Below, piece after piece: positions 8,400-14,185 of a stretch of DNA of 17,521 bases (position 1 is its first letter; each line of letters opens with the position of its first letter). Position numbers and translations under genes: made by a program. The notes under the pieces were generated by a model, which had not been told where the DNA came from, did not search any database, and worked only from the letters and a program-made list of their open reading frames with translations. The stretch spans positions 1 through 17,521 of the forward strand of contig JANYCM010000121.1 of NCBI GenBank assembly GCA_025360285.1, written 5' to 3'. The DNA comes from Sphingomonadales bacterium (lineage in GTDB: Bacteria > Pseudomonadota > Alphaproteobacteria > Sphingomonadales > Sphingomonadaceae).

Positions 8400-8427
8400 G
8401 CTCTGCCGTTGGGGCCAACGGCAGAGC
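8400..8427. repeat. Perfect 13-base inverted repeat with 2-base centre
   Basis: Arms GCTCTGCCGTTGG (8400-8412) and CCAACGGCAGAGC (8415-8427) are exact reverse complements around GG. As RNA it would fold into a strong hairpin. The downstream bases CTTTACC are too T-poor for a classic terminator, and the flanking genes diverge, so an operator or mRNA structure in the BLUF leader region is more likely. Confidence 0.6.
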
Positions 8428-8610
8428 TTTACCATGCCAAGAACCAATCCAGCCCGGATGGCATCGCGGTGCCTTTACGGAACCGCGACACCACAACGTG
8501 GCAAGCACAAGGGTGACGGTGGCGGGAAAATCCTGCCCGAACGGTCACCACCCGTCGCATGTTGGTTGTTGCATCTCGAAATATGCCGTTAAGATTTGGC
8601 GGGCGCCATA

Positions 8611-8618
8611 CCGGGAAA
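8611..8618 (+). promoter_or_regulatory. CCGGGAAA element upstream of the FixJ-type gene
   Basis: The wider context is ATGCCGTT (8583-8590), 17 bases, then ATACCGGGAAAATACGG. Nearly the same arrangement is found on the minus strand upstream of the sigma-factor gene (12245-12252), and a weaker one upstream of the KaiC-like gene (7874-7881). See the finding on the shared element. The cognate factor is unknown. Confidence 0.3.
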
Positions 8619-8669
8619 ATACGGGGTCGCCGCACGGCGCCAGCAGCTGCGGCTGGCAACACCGGCCCT

Positions 8670-8701
8670 GCCGGCCCCTTTGTCGGTGCGGCCGGCGTTT
8701 T
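8670..8701 (+). terminator. Hairpin plus T-run: possible terminator or attenuator
   Basis: GCCGGCC (8670-8676) and GGCCGGC (8690-8696) pair perfectly around a 13-base loop, and GTTTT follows on the plus strand. It lies between the FixJ-type gene and any promoter further upstream, so it could end a short RNA or attenuate read-through. The T-run is short. Confidence 0.35.
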
Positions 8702-8735
8702 CCCCTCTTAAATTATCGGGTGCTCAAAACGCCGG

Positions 8736-8764
8736 TTGACCTTCAGCATGATAGGGATGACAAT
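8736..8764 (+). promoter_or_regulatory. Candidate sigma-70 promoter of the FixJ-type regulator
   Basis: TTGACC (8736-8741, five of six to TTGACA), a 17-base spacer, then GACAAT (8759-8764, four of six to TATAAT). A start near 8771 would give a leader of about 70 bases to GTG 8841. Not tested. Confidence 0.4.
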
Positions 8765-8840
8765 ACATCTCTGTTCCGTAACAGACATACGATGAGGTTT
8801 GCATTCGCTGCGTGGCTTGGAACTGGCATGGCGATTTGAT

Positions 8841-9503
8841 GTGGCAGAATTTTTAAAACCCGCCCACCGCCCGCCGCCTGTGAATGGCCACAGCCACGCC
8901 TATATTGTCGATGATAATGCCGAAATGCGGCAGTCGCTGTCCTTCCTTCTGGAAACCATTGGCATCACGCCGCGACTATTTGAAAGTGGCGAAGCCTTTT
9001 TGAATTGTCTGGCCGATCTGGAAGCGGCGCCGATCGTGCTTGATATCCGGATGGCAGGTATCGACGGGGTCGGCGTGCTGGCCGAACTGGCCACCAGGGG
9101 CGTGAAGTGGCCGGTGATCATGATGACCGGGCACGGCGATATCGCCATTGCGGTCCAATCGATGAAGCTGGGCGCCATCGAATTTCTGGAAAAGCCCTTC
9201 GAGCCCGAAATGCTGGAAACCAGCCTGACGCGGGCCTTTGGCATCCTGGTGGAAACCACGAAATTGCTGCACGAACAAACGGCCGCACGCCAGCAACTGG
9301 CAACGCTGACGCCGCGTGAAAACGATGTCGTCCGGTCCTTGGTCGATGGCGCGCCCAACAAGATCGTTGCGTATCGCCTCGGCCTCAGCCCGCGCACCGT
9401 TGAAATGCATCGGGCCAATGCCTTTGCCAAGCTGGGGCTGAAGAACATCGCCGAATTGGTCAAGCTGGTCAGCGCCGCCGACGCCGCTGCACCGCGGGTT
9501 TGA
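8841..9503 (+). CDS. FixJ-type response regulator (receiver plus LuxR-type HTH)
   Basis: From GTG 8841 the protein has 220 residues. The receiver is complete: acidic pair Asp24-Asp25 (YIVDDNAEMR), phosphoacceptor Asp68 (APIVLDIRM), Thr96 (VIMMTGHGD) and Lys118 (FLEKPFEP). The LuxR/FixJ DNA-binding domain is at about 153-212, with LTPRENDVV near 156-164 and NKIVAYRLGLSPRTVEMHRA near 173-192. Such regulators are phosphorylated by FixL-type kinases, and one is encoded at 4916-6220. The start is uncertain. TTG 8799 and GTG 8880 are also in frame, no ATG is available, and no candidate has a clear Shine-Dalgarno. GTG 8841 was chosen because a 15-codon open frame (ATG 8792 to TGA 8839) ends right before it, which would allow reinitiation. 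Confidence 0.9.
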   Translation: MAEFLKPAHRPPPVNGHSHAYIVDDNAEMRQSLSFLLETIGITPRLFESGEAFLNCLADLEAAPIVLDIRMAGIDGVGVLAELATRGVKWPVIMMTGHGDIAIAVQSMKLGAIEFLEKPFEPEMLETSLTRAFGILVETTKLLHEQTAARQQLATLTPRENDVVRSLVDGAPNKIVAYRLGLSPRTVEMHRANAFAKLGLKNIAELVKLVSAADAAAPRV

Positions 9504-9587
9504 CGCAGGCAAGACCGGCGGCGATCGGCGCCAAAGCCTGAACCGCCAAAGTCTGGACCGTTGCTGCCAATTTGATCCCCGTCCAAC

Positions 9588-9622
9588 TTGCCTTGCCCGC
9601 GATTCGACTATTGGCAGGGCAA
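9588..9622 (+). terminator. Weak stem-loop after the FixJ-type gene
   Basis: TTGCCTTGCC (9588-9597) can pair with GGCAGGGCAA (9613-9622) over ten positions, one of them G-U, with a 15-base loop. No proper T-run follows at once (GTAGTTTT comes 5 bases later). It could end the FixJ-type transcript 85 bases after its stop. Confidence 0.25.
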
Positions 9623-9673
9623 ATGCCGTAGTTTTACGCTGTTTCGATATTTTGCCGATCCGGTATCGCTCTG

Positions 9674-9696
9674 TTCTGGCACGAATACTGCCAGAA
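9674..9696. promoter_or_regulatory. Perfect 8-7-8 dyad, also a sigma-54 promoter match, before the OmpR pair
   Basis: Arms TTCTGGCA (9674-9681) and TGCCAGAA (9689-9696) are exact inverted repeats with a 7-base spacer. The same stretch reads TGGCACG (9677-9683), four bases, CTGC (9688-9691), with the invariant GG and GC ten bases apart as in sigma-54 promoters (consensus TGGCACG-N4-TTGC). It lies 42 bases ahead of ATG 9738. It may be an operator, a promoter, or both. Only experiment would tell. Confidence 0.45.
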
Positions 9697-9737
9697 AGCG
9701 GCGCCGCCAGGGTTTGGCGGCCCGATGGGGGATAGCG

Positions 9738-10436
9738 ATGCAAATTCTGTTCATCGATATGGTGGCGCGCGCGGCGACCGCCCAGCGCCAGGCGATCGCC
9801 AATGCCGGCCATGTCGTGCTGGCCGCCTGCGGTGCCGCCGAAGCCATCGATCTGGCGGCGGCTTATGGCGTCGATGCGCTGGTGCTGGCGTGCGGCACGG
9901 CCGATGCTGCCCTGTGGCACGTGGCGCATCAGTTGAAGACCGCGCATCCCCGCACGCCGCTTGTGATGGTTGTCGAACATGCCGATACCGGCACAGTGAC
10001 GCGGTTGATCGAAGCCGGTGCCGATGATGTGCTGGTTCGTGCCGGCAGTGCGACCACCATTCTGGCGCATCTGCGGGCGCTGGTCCGGCGCGCGCATGGG
10101 CATCTGCGGTCCTTGATCACCATTGGTGCCCTGGAAGTTCACCTGGGCGCGGCGCAGTGCCGGCTGGCGGGGCGCCACATTCATCTGACGCCGATGGAAT
10201 ATCGGCTGATCGAGGCACTGGCCCTGCGCCGTGACCGGCTGGTGACGCGGTCGCAACTGCTGGAATTGCTCTATGGCAGCGAAAGCGAGCCCTTTGCCAA
10301 ATCGATCGACCGCTTCGTCCATAATATCCGCAGCAAATTCAGTGGGGTGACGGCGGAAAAATATCTTCAGACCGGCAATCGTGCCTTCATGTTGACTGAT
10401 CCGCCCGGCAGCGGCGGCACTGGCCGACCCGGATGA
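9738..10436 (+). CDS. OmpR-type regulator with degenerate receiver (pseudo-receiver)
   Basis: A 232-residue protein with an N-terminal receiver fold (about 1-115) and an OmpR/PhoB winged helix (about 125-220: LTPMEYRLIEALALRRDRLV at 150-169, SIDRFVHNIRSKF at 189-201). Three phosphorylation positions are lost. The acidic pair is Asp7-Met8, the phosphoacceptor position is Ala51 (LVLACG) and the conserved Lys is Arg101. The segment at the conserved Thr/Ser reads VVEHAD. It should therefore not be switched by phosphorylation in the usual way. It may bind DNA constitutively, respond to a ligand, or dimerise with its neighbour. Start ATG 9738 has a G-run at 9727-9731. Its TGA overlaps the ATG of the next regulator by 4 bases (10433-10436), so the two are made together. 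The domain call is firm and the mode of action is inferred. Confidence 0.88.
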   Translation: MQILFIDMVARAATAQRQAIANAGHVVLAACGAAEAIDLAAAYGVDALVLACGTADAALWHVAHQLKTAHPRTPLVMVVEHADTGTVTRLIEAGADDVLVRAGSATTILAHLRALVRRAHGHLRSLITIGALEVHLGAAQCRLAGRHIHLTPMEYRLIEALALRRDRLVTRSQLLELLYGSESEPFAKSIDRFVHNIRSKFSGVTAEKYLQTGNRAFMLTDPPGSGGTGRPG

Positions 10437-11185
10437 AGTTCGATCCCCGGTTTTTGCCGTCCCACCGCGCCGCGCCATTGCCGTCATCGGTGCCGCCACC
10501 GGTGCCGCCGCTGCGGCTGTTGCTGCTGGATGATGATGCGGCGCTGGCCGCCGCCATGGTGCGGCTGTTTACCGATGCCGGCTTTGTCGTCGATGTGGTG
10601 AGTGATGGTCACCAGGCCGCCGATCGGGCTTTGGCTGGTGAGCATGATCTGCTGCTGCTCGATCTTGGGCTGGCGGGCTGCGATGGCCTTGATCTCGTCG
10701 ATCGGCTGCGCAGCGCCGGCATGGCGGTACCGATTCTGATCGTTTCGGCCCGGATTTCAACATCGCTGGCGGCGCTGGATGCCGGCGCCGATGGTTTCAT
10801 CGCCAAGCCCGTTGATCCTGCTGAGCTGCTGGCCAGGGCGCGGGCCTTGCTGCGGCGCTGCCAGGCGGCGACAGTGCCGCCGGCGGTGACCGGAATTGGC
10901 GACCTTTGCATCGATGCCGCGGCCGGATCGGTTCACGCCCATGACCACCGGCTGGCGCTCACGGCGCGGCAGTTTGACCTGCTGGCCATATTGGCCCGCC
11001 GGCCAGGCCAGACCGTGACGCGCAGCCTGTTGATCGATCAATTATATCAGGGTCTTGCGATGCCCACCGCAGCGACGATCGACGTTTTTGTCCATGCCAT
11101 TCGCCAACAACTGGCCGCCTCAGGCAGCCTGGTGAAGATCAATACCGTGCGCGGTATCGGCTTCTGCCTGGTGGCGGGGGCATAG
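10433..11185 (+). CDS. OmpR-type response regulator, canonical receiver
   Basis: A 250-residue protein. After a proline-rich N-terminal extension of about 27 residues, the receiver has Asp33-35 (LLLLDDDAAL), phosphoacceptor Asp77 (DLLLLDLGL), Ser105 (LIVSAR) and Lys125 (FIAKPVDP), so all phosphorylation residues are present. The winged helix is at about 155-247 (LALTARQFDLLAILARRPGQ, TIDVFVHAIRQQL, INTVRGIGFCL). It is translated from an ATG inside the stop of the preceding pseudo-receiver gene. The cognate kinase is not identified, and the kinase at 4916-6220 is one candidate. The unusual feature is the pairing with a phosphorylation-dead homologue and the long N-terminal extension, which keeps the same start because no later ATG precedes the fold. 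Confidence 0.92.
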   Translation: MKFDPRFLPSHRAAPLPSSVPPPVPPLRLLLLDDDAALAAAMVRLFTDAGFVVDVVSDGHQAADRALAGEHDLLLLDLGLAGCDGLDLVDRLRSAGMAVPILIVSARISTSLAALDAGADGFIAKPVDPAELLARARALLRRCQAATVPPAVTGIGDLCIDAAAGSVHAHDHRLALTARQFDLLAILARRPGQTVTRSLLIDQLYQGLAMPTAATIDVFVHAIRQQLAASGSLVKINTVRGIGFCLVAGA

Positions 11186-11232
11186 CCCCGCCGGGCCGAA
11201 GGTGCAGCCGAACAGCCGCCACCGCGTTGCTA

Positions 11233-11266
11233 CCTCCCCGTAGACGCCCTTGCGTCAACGGGGAGG
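11233..11266. terminator. Long hairpin between convergent genes, possible bidirectional terminator
   Basis: CCTCCCCGT (11233-11241) pairs with ACGGGGAGG (11258-11266), and the inner arms GACGC (11243-11247) and GCGTC (11252-11256) close a CCTT loop, with one A-A mismatch between the two segments. It lies between the convergent OmpR-type and sigma-factor genes. There is no T-run on either strand, so a dispersed genomic repeat is an alternative. Confidence 0.55.
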
Positions 11267-11311
11267 CGCTGATTGCTATTCGCGCTTGGTCACAGCCGGG
11301 GATCGCCGCGC

Positions 11312-12058
11312 CTATTCCCAACCGGCCAATTGCTGACGCACCTTTTCCAGCGCAATCTTCTTCATCTGGCAGACGCGGGCACCGGTCACGCCGATGACGC
11401 TGCCGATTTCTTCCAGCCCCAGGTCTTCAATGAAGAACAGCTGCAACACCATCGCCTCGCGTTCGGGCAGGCTGGCGATGGCGCGGCTGACGGCGCTTTG
11501 CAACTGGTCACGTTCCAGATTTTCAAAGGCGTCAGGGGTTGTATCGGCGAACCAGCTGCTGCTGTCCGAATAGGTCGAATCGATTGATTGAAAGCGCAGG
11601 CTGCGGGTGGCGGATGCGGCCTTGCGATAGGCGTTCAGGCTGATGCCCAAGGCGGCGGCCATTTCGTCATCGCCGGGCCGGCGGCCAAGGCGGCCCGTCA
11701 ATTGTGCGCTGGTCGCGGCAAAGGCCCGGCGATCGCGCAGCGACTGGCGCGAAATGGTGGCGCTGCGGCGCAATTCATCGATCATGGCGCCGCGAATACG
11801 CCGCGAGGCATAGGTTGAAAATTTTGCAACGCCGCGCATTTCAAAGACAGCCGCAGCTTCGATCAGGCCAATGGTGCCGATCTGCACCAGATCCTCGATT
11901 GGCAAAGCCGCCGACATGCGAAAAAAGATATTGCGGGCAATCTTGTGAACAAGATCCATATGAGTGCGAACCAATGTATCGGCATCGATGATTTTTGTTG
12001 CCACCAGTTTATTGCCGAACGCGCCAGTAACATTGTTCCGATCGAGCGCGATGGTCAT
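11312..12058 (-). CDS. FliA/WhiG-type RNA polymerase sigma factor (sigma-28 family)
   Basis: A 248-residue sigma factor with the FliA layout. Region 2 is at about 30-100 (DLVQIGTIGLIEA at 56-68, KFSTYASRRIRGAMIDELRR at 79-98, the core-binding and -10 recognition part). Region 3 is at about 100-140. Region 4 is at about 195-243 (SLPEREAMVLQLFF, LGLEEIGSVIGVTGARVCQM), the -35 recognition helix. FliA directs flagellar and chemotaxis genes and WhiG acts in sporulation. Neither flagellar genes nor an anti-sigma (FlgM) gene are in the window, so the regulon here is unknown and no symbol is given. ATG 12058 has GGGAG 8 bases upstream (complement of 12067-12071). It diverges from the GGDEF-EAL/BLUF pair across a 345-base gap. 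Confidence 0.9.
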   Translation of the reverse strand: MTIALDRNNVTGAFGNKLVATKIIDADTLVRTHMDLVHKIARNIFFRMSAALPIEDLVQIGTIGLIEAAAVFEMRGVAKFSTYASRRIRGAMIDELRRSATISRQSLRDRRAFAATSAQLTGRLGRRPGDDEMAAALGISLNAYRKAASATRSLRFQSIDSTYSDSSSWFADTTPDAFENLERDQLQSAVSRAIASLPEREAMVLQLFFIEDLGLEEIGSVIGVTGARVCQMKKIALEKVRQQLAGWE

Positions 12059-12403
12059 GTCAAATGCTCCCTTTCGATGACAGTGTGTTGTGATATTCCG
12101 CGACGTCCGTTTTGATTATGCCGTGCCGGTCTTCATCTGCCGGTCTGTATGGTTAATATGGCGCAGGTTTTTTAAGATAAGGTTGGCGTAGAAATACGGT
12201 AAATCCCGACCGTTTCGGCGCCGCCGTGCCGCTTTGCCGCCGTGTTTCCCGGTATAGCCGGCAATATTTGATGACCAACGGCATTAAGTGAGCTGGCACC
12301 GTGCCGTTAAAGCAGCCCGCACGTAACGATCCGGCGGGCGCCCCCACGCCATTTCGCTGGTCTGGATGCAAAGGATGGGGCCATCGCTCGACTTGCCACC
12401 TCA
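12059..12403. other. 345-base gap between sigma factor and GGDEF-EAL genes
   Basis: No protein-coding signal is seen. On the minus strand, toward the sigma gene, it carries ATGCCGTT, 21 bases, ATACCGGGAAACACGG (core 12245-12252). This resembles the element upstream of the FixJ-type gene, and the similarity continues weakly into CGGCACGGCG. A short dyad GGCAC-C-GTGCC is at 12294-12304. Possible promoter boxes are poor (for example TTTACC, 18 bases, TATCTT on the minus strand), so no promoter is called. Confidence 0.4.
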
Positions 12404-14185
12404 TTGTCCGGCCGGCCGAAATCGGGCCTGCCGACATCATTGCCTGTCGGCCCCACCTGCGGCCCGCTGGAGGGTCGCGGCGGGGCGCTCCTGATCGACA
12501 ATGGCATTGACCGCATCGATTGGATTGACAGCCGGGATCGTCTGGTTGGCATCAACGCCGTCGGCCAGCGGGCGCTGGGACTGTCCGATGCGCAATGCCG
12601 CGCCGGCCTGGACTGGCCGGGCCTGTGGTTGCCCGATCACCGGCTGGCGGTGGCGGATCATGTCCGCCGCGCCCGCGCCGGCGACGCGTCGCGCTTTACC
12701 GCCGCCAGCGGGTCCGCCGACAATCCGGTGTGGTGGGATGTTGTTGTCTCACGGGTGACGGGGCGCGGCCTGGTGGCCCAGGCACGCGATGTAACGCTGG
12801 CACGGGCGGTGGAGGAAGGGTTTCGACAACGCGCCCGTCATGATGACCTGACCGGCCTGCTCAACCGGTCGGCGTTCAAGGAAGAGCTCGCCATCGAAAT
12901 TGCCCGGCACGAAGCGGCGGGCGGCAACGGCATGGTGCTGATGCTCGATCTCGATAATTTCAAATTCATCAACGACACTATGGGCCATGACAGTGGCGAT
13001 CGGGTGCTGCAGCATGTGGCGACGGCGCTGCGCGCTGTGACCGTTGCGGGCGACCGGCTGGCACGTCTGGGCGGCGATGAATTTGCCATCCTGTTGCGCA
13101 ACGTCGGGGATCATGACGGCCTGCGCGATCGCGCCGAGGCGATCATGACGCATTTGAATCAACCATTGCAACTGGCAAGTCGCAGCCTGTCGATTCGCAC
13201 CAGTATCGGTGCCGTGGCGTTTCCCAAACATGGCAACAGCGCTGTCGATCTGCTGAAGAAGGCCGATATTGCCCTTTATGCGGCGAAGGCCTTTGGCCGC
13301 CGCGGCTATGTGCTGTTCGTGCCCTCCATGGCCGGGCCGCTGCGCCGCCGGGCCGCCGCGACCACGGTGATCCGCGACGCCCTTGCCAACAACCGCGTCG
13401 ATGCCTTTTACCAGCCGATGATCGACCTTGCGTCGGGCCGCCTGCACGGCTTTGAAGCCAAGTTGCAAGTCTTCCAGGCCAGCGGCCGGACCTTGCCGGC
13501 GACCGAATTGCTGGCCGTGCAGGAAGACGTGGATCTCGCTGAAACCCTGGGGCAGCGAATCCTGTCCCGGGTCATGGCGGACGCGCGGCGCTGGCAGTCT
13601 TCGGGCCTTGCGGTGACCCGCATTGCCATCAACGTCGCCGCCGCCGAATTTCGCAGCGGCGATTACGCCGAACGCTTCCTGCGGCAGCTGGCGGCCGCGG
13701 GCTTGCCGCCGGGGCTGTTCGAGATCGAAGTGGCCCAAACGGTCTTTGCCGGGCGCGGCACCGATTATGTTGCGTCGGCGCTGGCCACCCTGAATGCGGC
13801 GGGCGTGCGCATCTCGCTGGATGCCTTTGGCACCGGGCCCGGCACGCTGTCCAACCTCAAGCATCTGCCGGTCAGCGGCATAAAGATCGACGGAGCGTTT
13901 GTGGAGGCCGTGGAGCATGATGCCGCCGACAGCGCCATGGTCCGCGCCATTATCGGCATTGCCACCGGCTTTGGCCTTGGCCTGGGGGCCGAAGGCATTT
14001 CGACGCCGGGCCAGGCGCGGCTGCTGCGCGCGCTCGGCTGCGATATCGGCCAGGGCGCGCTGTTCGGCGCCGCCGGCTCCTTCGATTCGGTGTTGCCTCT
14101 GCTGCGCGATTGCCGACCGGCGGCCGCAATCGCCAGTGATGCCGATTACAACCGCAGCCAGGAAACCGGGAGAATGTTGCCATGA
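12404..14185 (+). CDS. PAS-GGDEF-EAL protein, intact cyclase motif and degenerate EAL
   Basis: A 593-residue c-di-GMP enzyme from TTG 12404. Residues about 28-130 look like a PAS sensor. The GGDEF domain (about 145-305) has LDLDNFKFIND at 181-191 and an intact RLGGDEF at 221-227, so it should make c-di-GMP. The inhibitory I-site RxxD reads VAGD, which argues against product feedback. The EAL domain (about 320-570) is eroded: EAL is EAK (351-353), ELTE is EVAQ (442-445), DDFG is DAFG (473-476) and AEGVET is AEGIST (529-534). Asn410 and Lys494 are kept. Hydrolysis is therefore doubtful and the EAL may only bind c-di-GMP. The start is weak: no in-frame ATG precedes the PAS domain, TTG 12440 is another choice, and no Shine-Dalgarno is seen. 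The stop overlaps the BLUF start by 4 bases. Confidence 0.9.
   Translation: MSGRPKSGLPTSLPVGPTCGPLEGRGGALLIDNGIDRIDWIDSRDRLVGINAVGQRALGLSDAQCRAGLDWPGLWLPDHRLAVADHVRRARAGDASRFTAASGSADNPVWWDVVVSRVTGRGLVAQARDVTLARAVEEGFRQRARHDDLTGLLNRSAFKEELAIEIARHEAAGGNGMVLMLDLDNFKFINDTMGHDSGDRVLQHVATALRAVTVAGDRLARLGGDEFAILLRNVGDHDGLRDRAEAIMTHLNQPLQLASRSLSIRTSIGAVAFPKHGNSAVDLLKKADIALYAAKAFGRRGYVLFVPSMAGPLRRRAAATTVIRDALANNRVDAFYQPMIDLASGRLHGFEAKLQVFQASGRTLPATELLAVQEDVDLAETLGQRILSRVMADARRWQSSGLAVTRIAINVAAAEFRSGDYAERFLRQLAAAGLPPGLFEIEVAQTVFAGRGTDYVASALATLNAAGVRISLDAFGTGPGTLSNLKHLPVSGIKIDGAFVEAVEHDAADSAMVRAIIGIATGFGLGLGAEGISTPGQARLLRALGCDIGQGALFGAAGSFDSVLPLLRDCRPAAAIASDADYNRSQETGRMLP

Larger units (their letters stand above)
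8332..8840. other. 509-base regulatory gap between BLUF and FixJ-type genes
   Basis: I find no convincing protein in this gap. A frame open across much of it has no codon pattern or family similarity. It holds a long perfect inverted repeat (8400-8427), the CCGGGAAA element (8611-8618), a hairpin followed by T's (8670-8701) and a promoter-like pair (8736-8764). The size and structure suggest control of both divergent genes, and possibly a small RNA between about 8600 and 8701. Confidence 0.5.

Noticed and set aside
8479..8500. GGAAC as the -35 of a general stress (EcfG) promoter
   Set aside because: No GTT follows at 16-17 bases. Another GGAAC at 2465 fails in the same way.
8264..8839. 191-codon plus-strand frame in the BLUF-FixJ gap
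   Set aside because: It starts inside the BLUF gene, crosses inverted repeats, and has no codon bias or known motif. Only its last 15 codons are kept as a speculative leader.
9645..9665. GCCGATCC near 9655 as a FliA (sigma-28) -10 box for the OmpR pair
   Set aside because: Six of eight bases match GCCGATAA, but the -35 region 11 bases upstream (TACGCTGT) matches TAAAGTTT in only four positions. Similar partial hits at 8588 and 12307 have wrong spacing.
8976..10499. Minus-strand frame of 507 codons under the FixJ- and OmpR-type genes
   Set aside because: It covers two real plus-strand genes and a gap, with low-complexity Arg/Gln-rich sequence and no recognisable domain.
12749..13918. Minus-strand frame of 389 codons opposite the GGDEF-EAL gene
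   Set aside because: The plus strand has intact GGDEF and recognisable EAL motifs; the antisense product has none.
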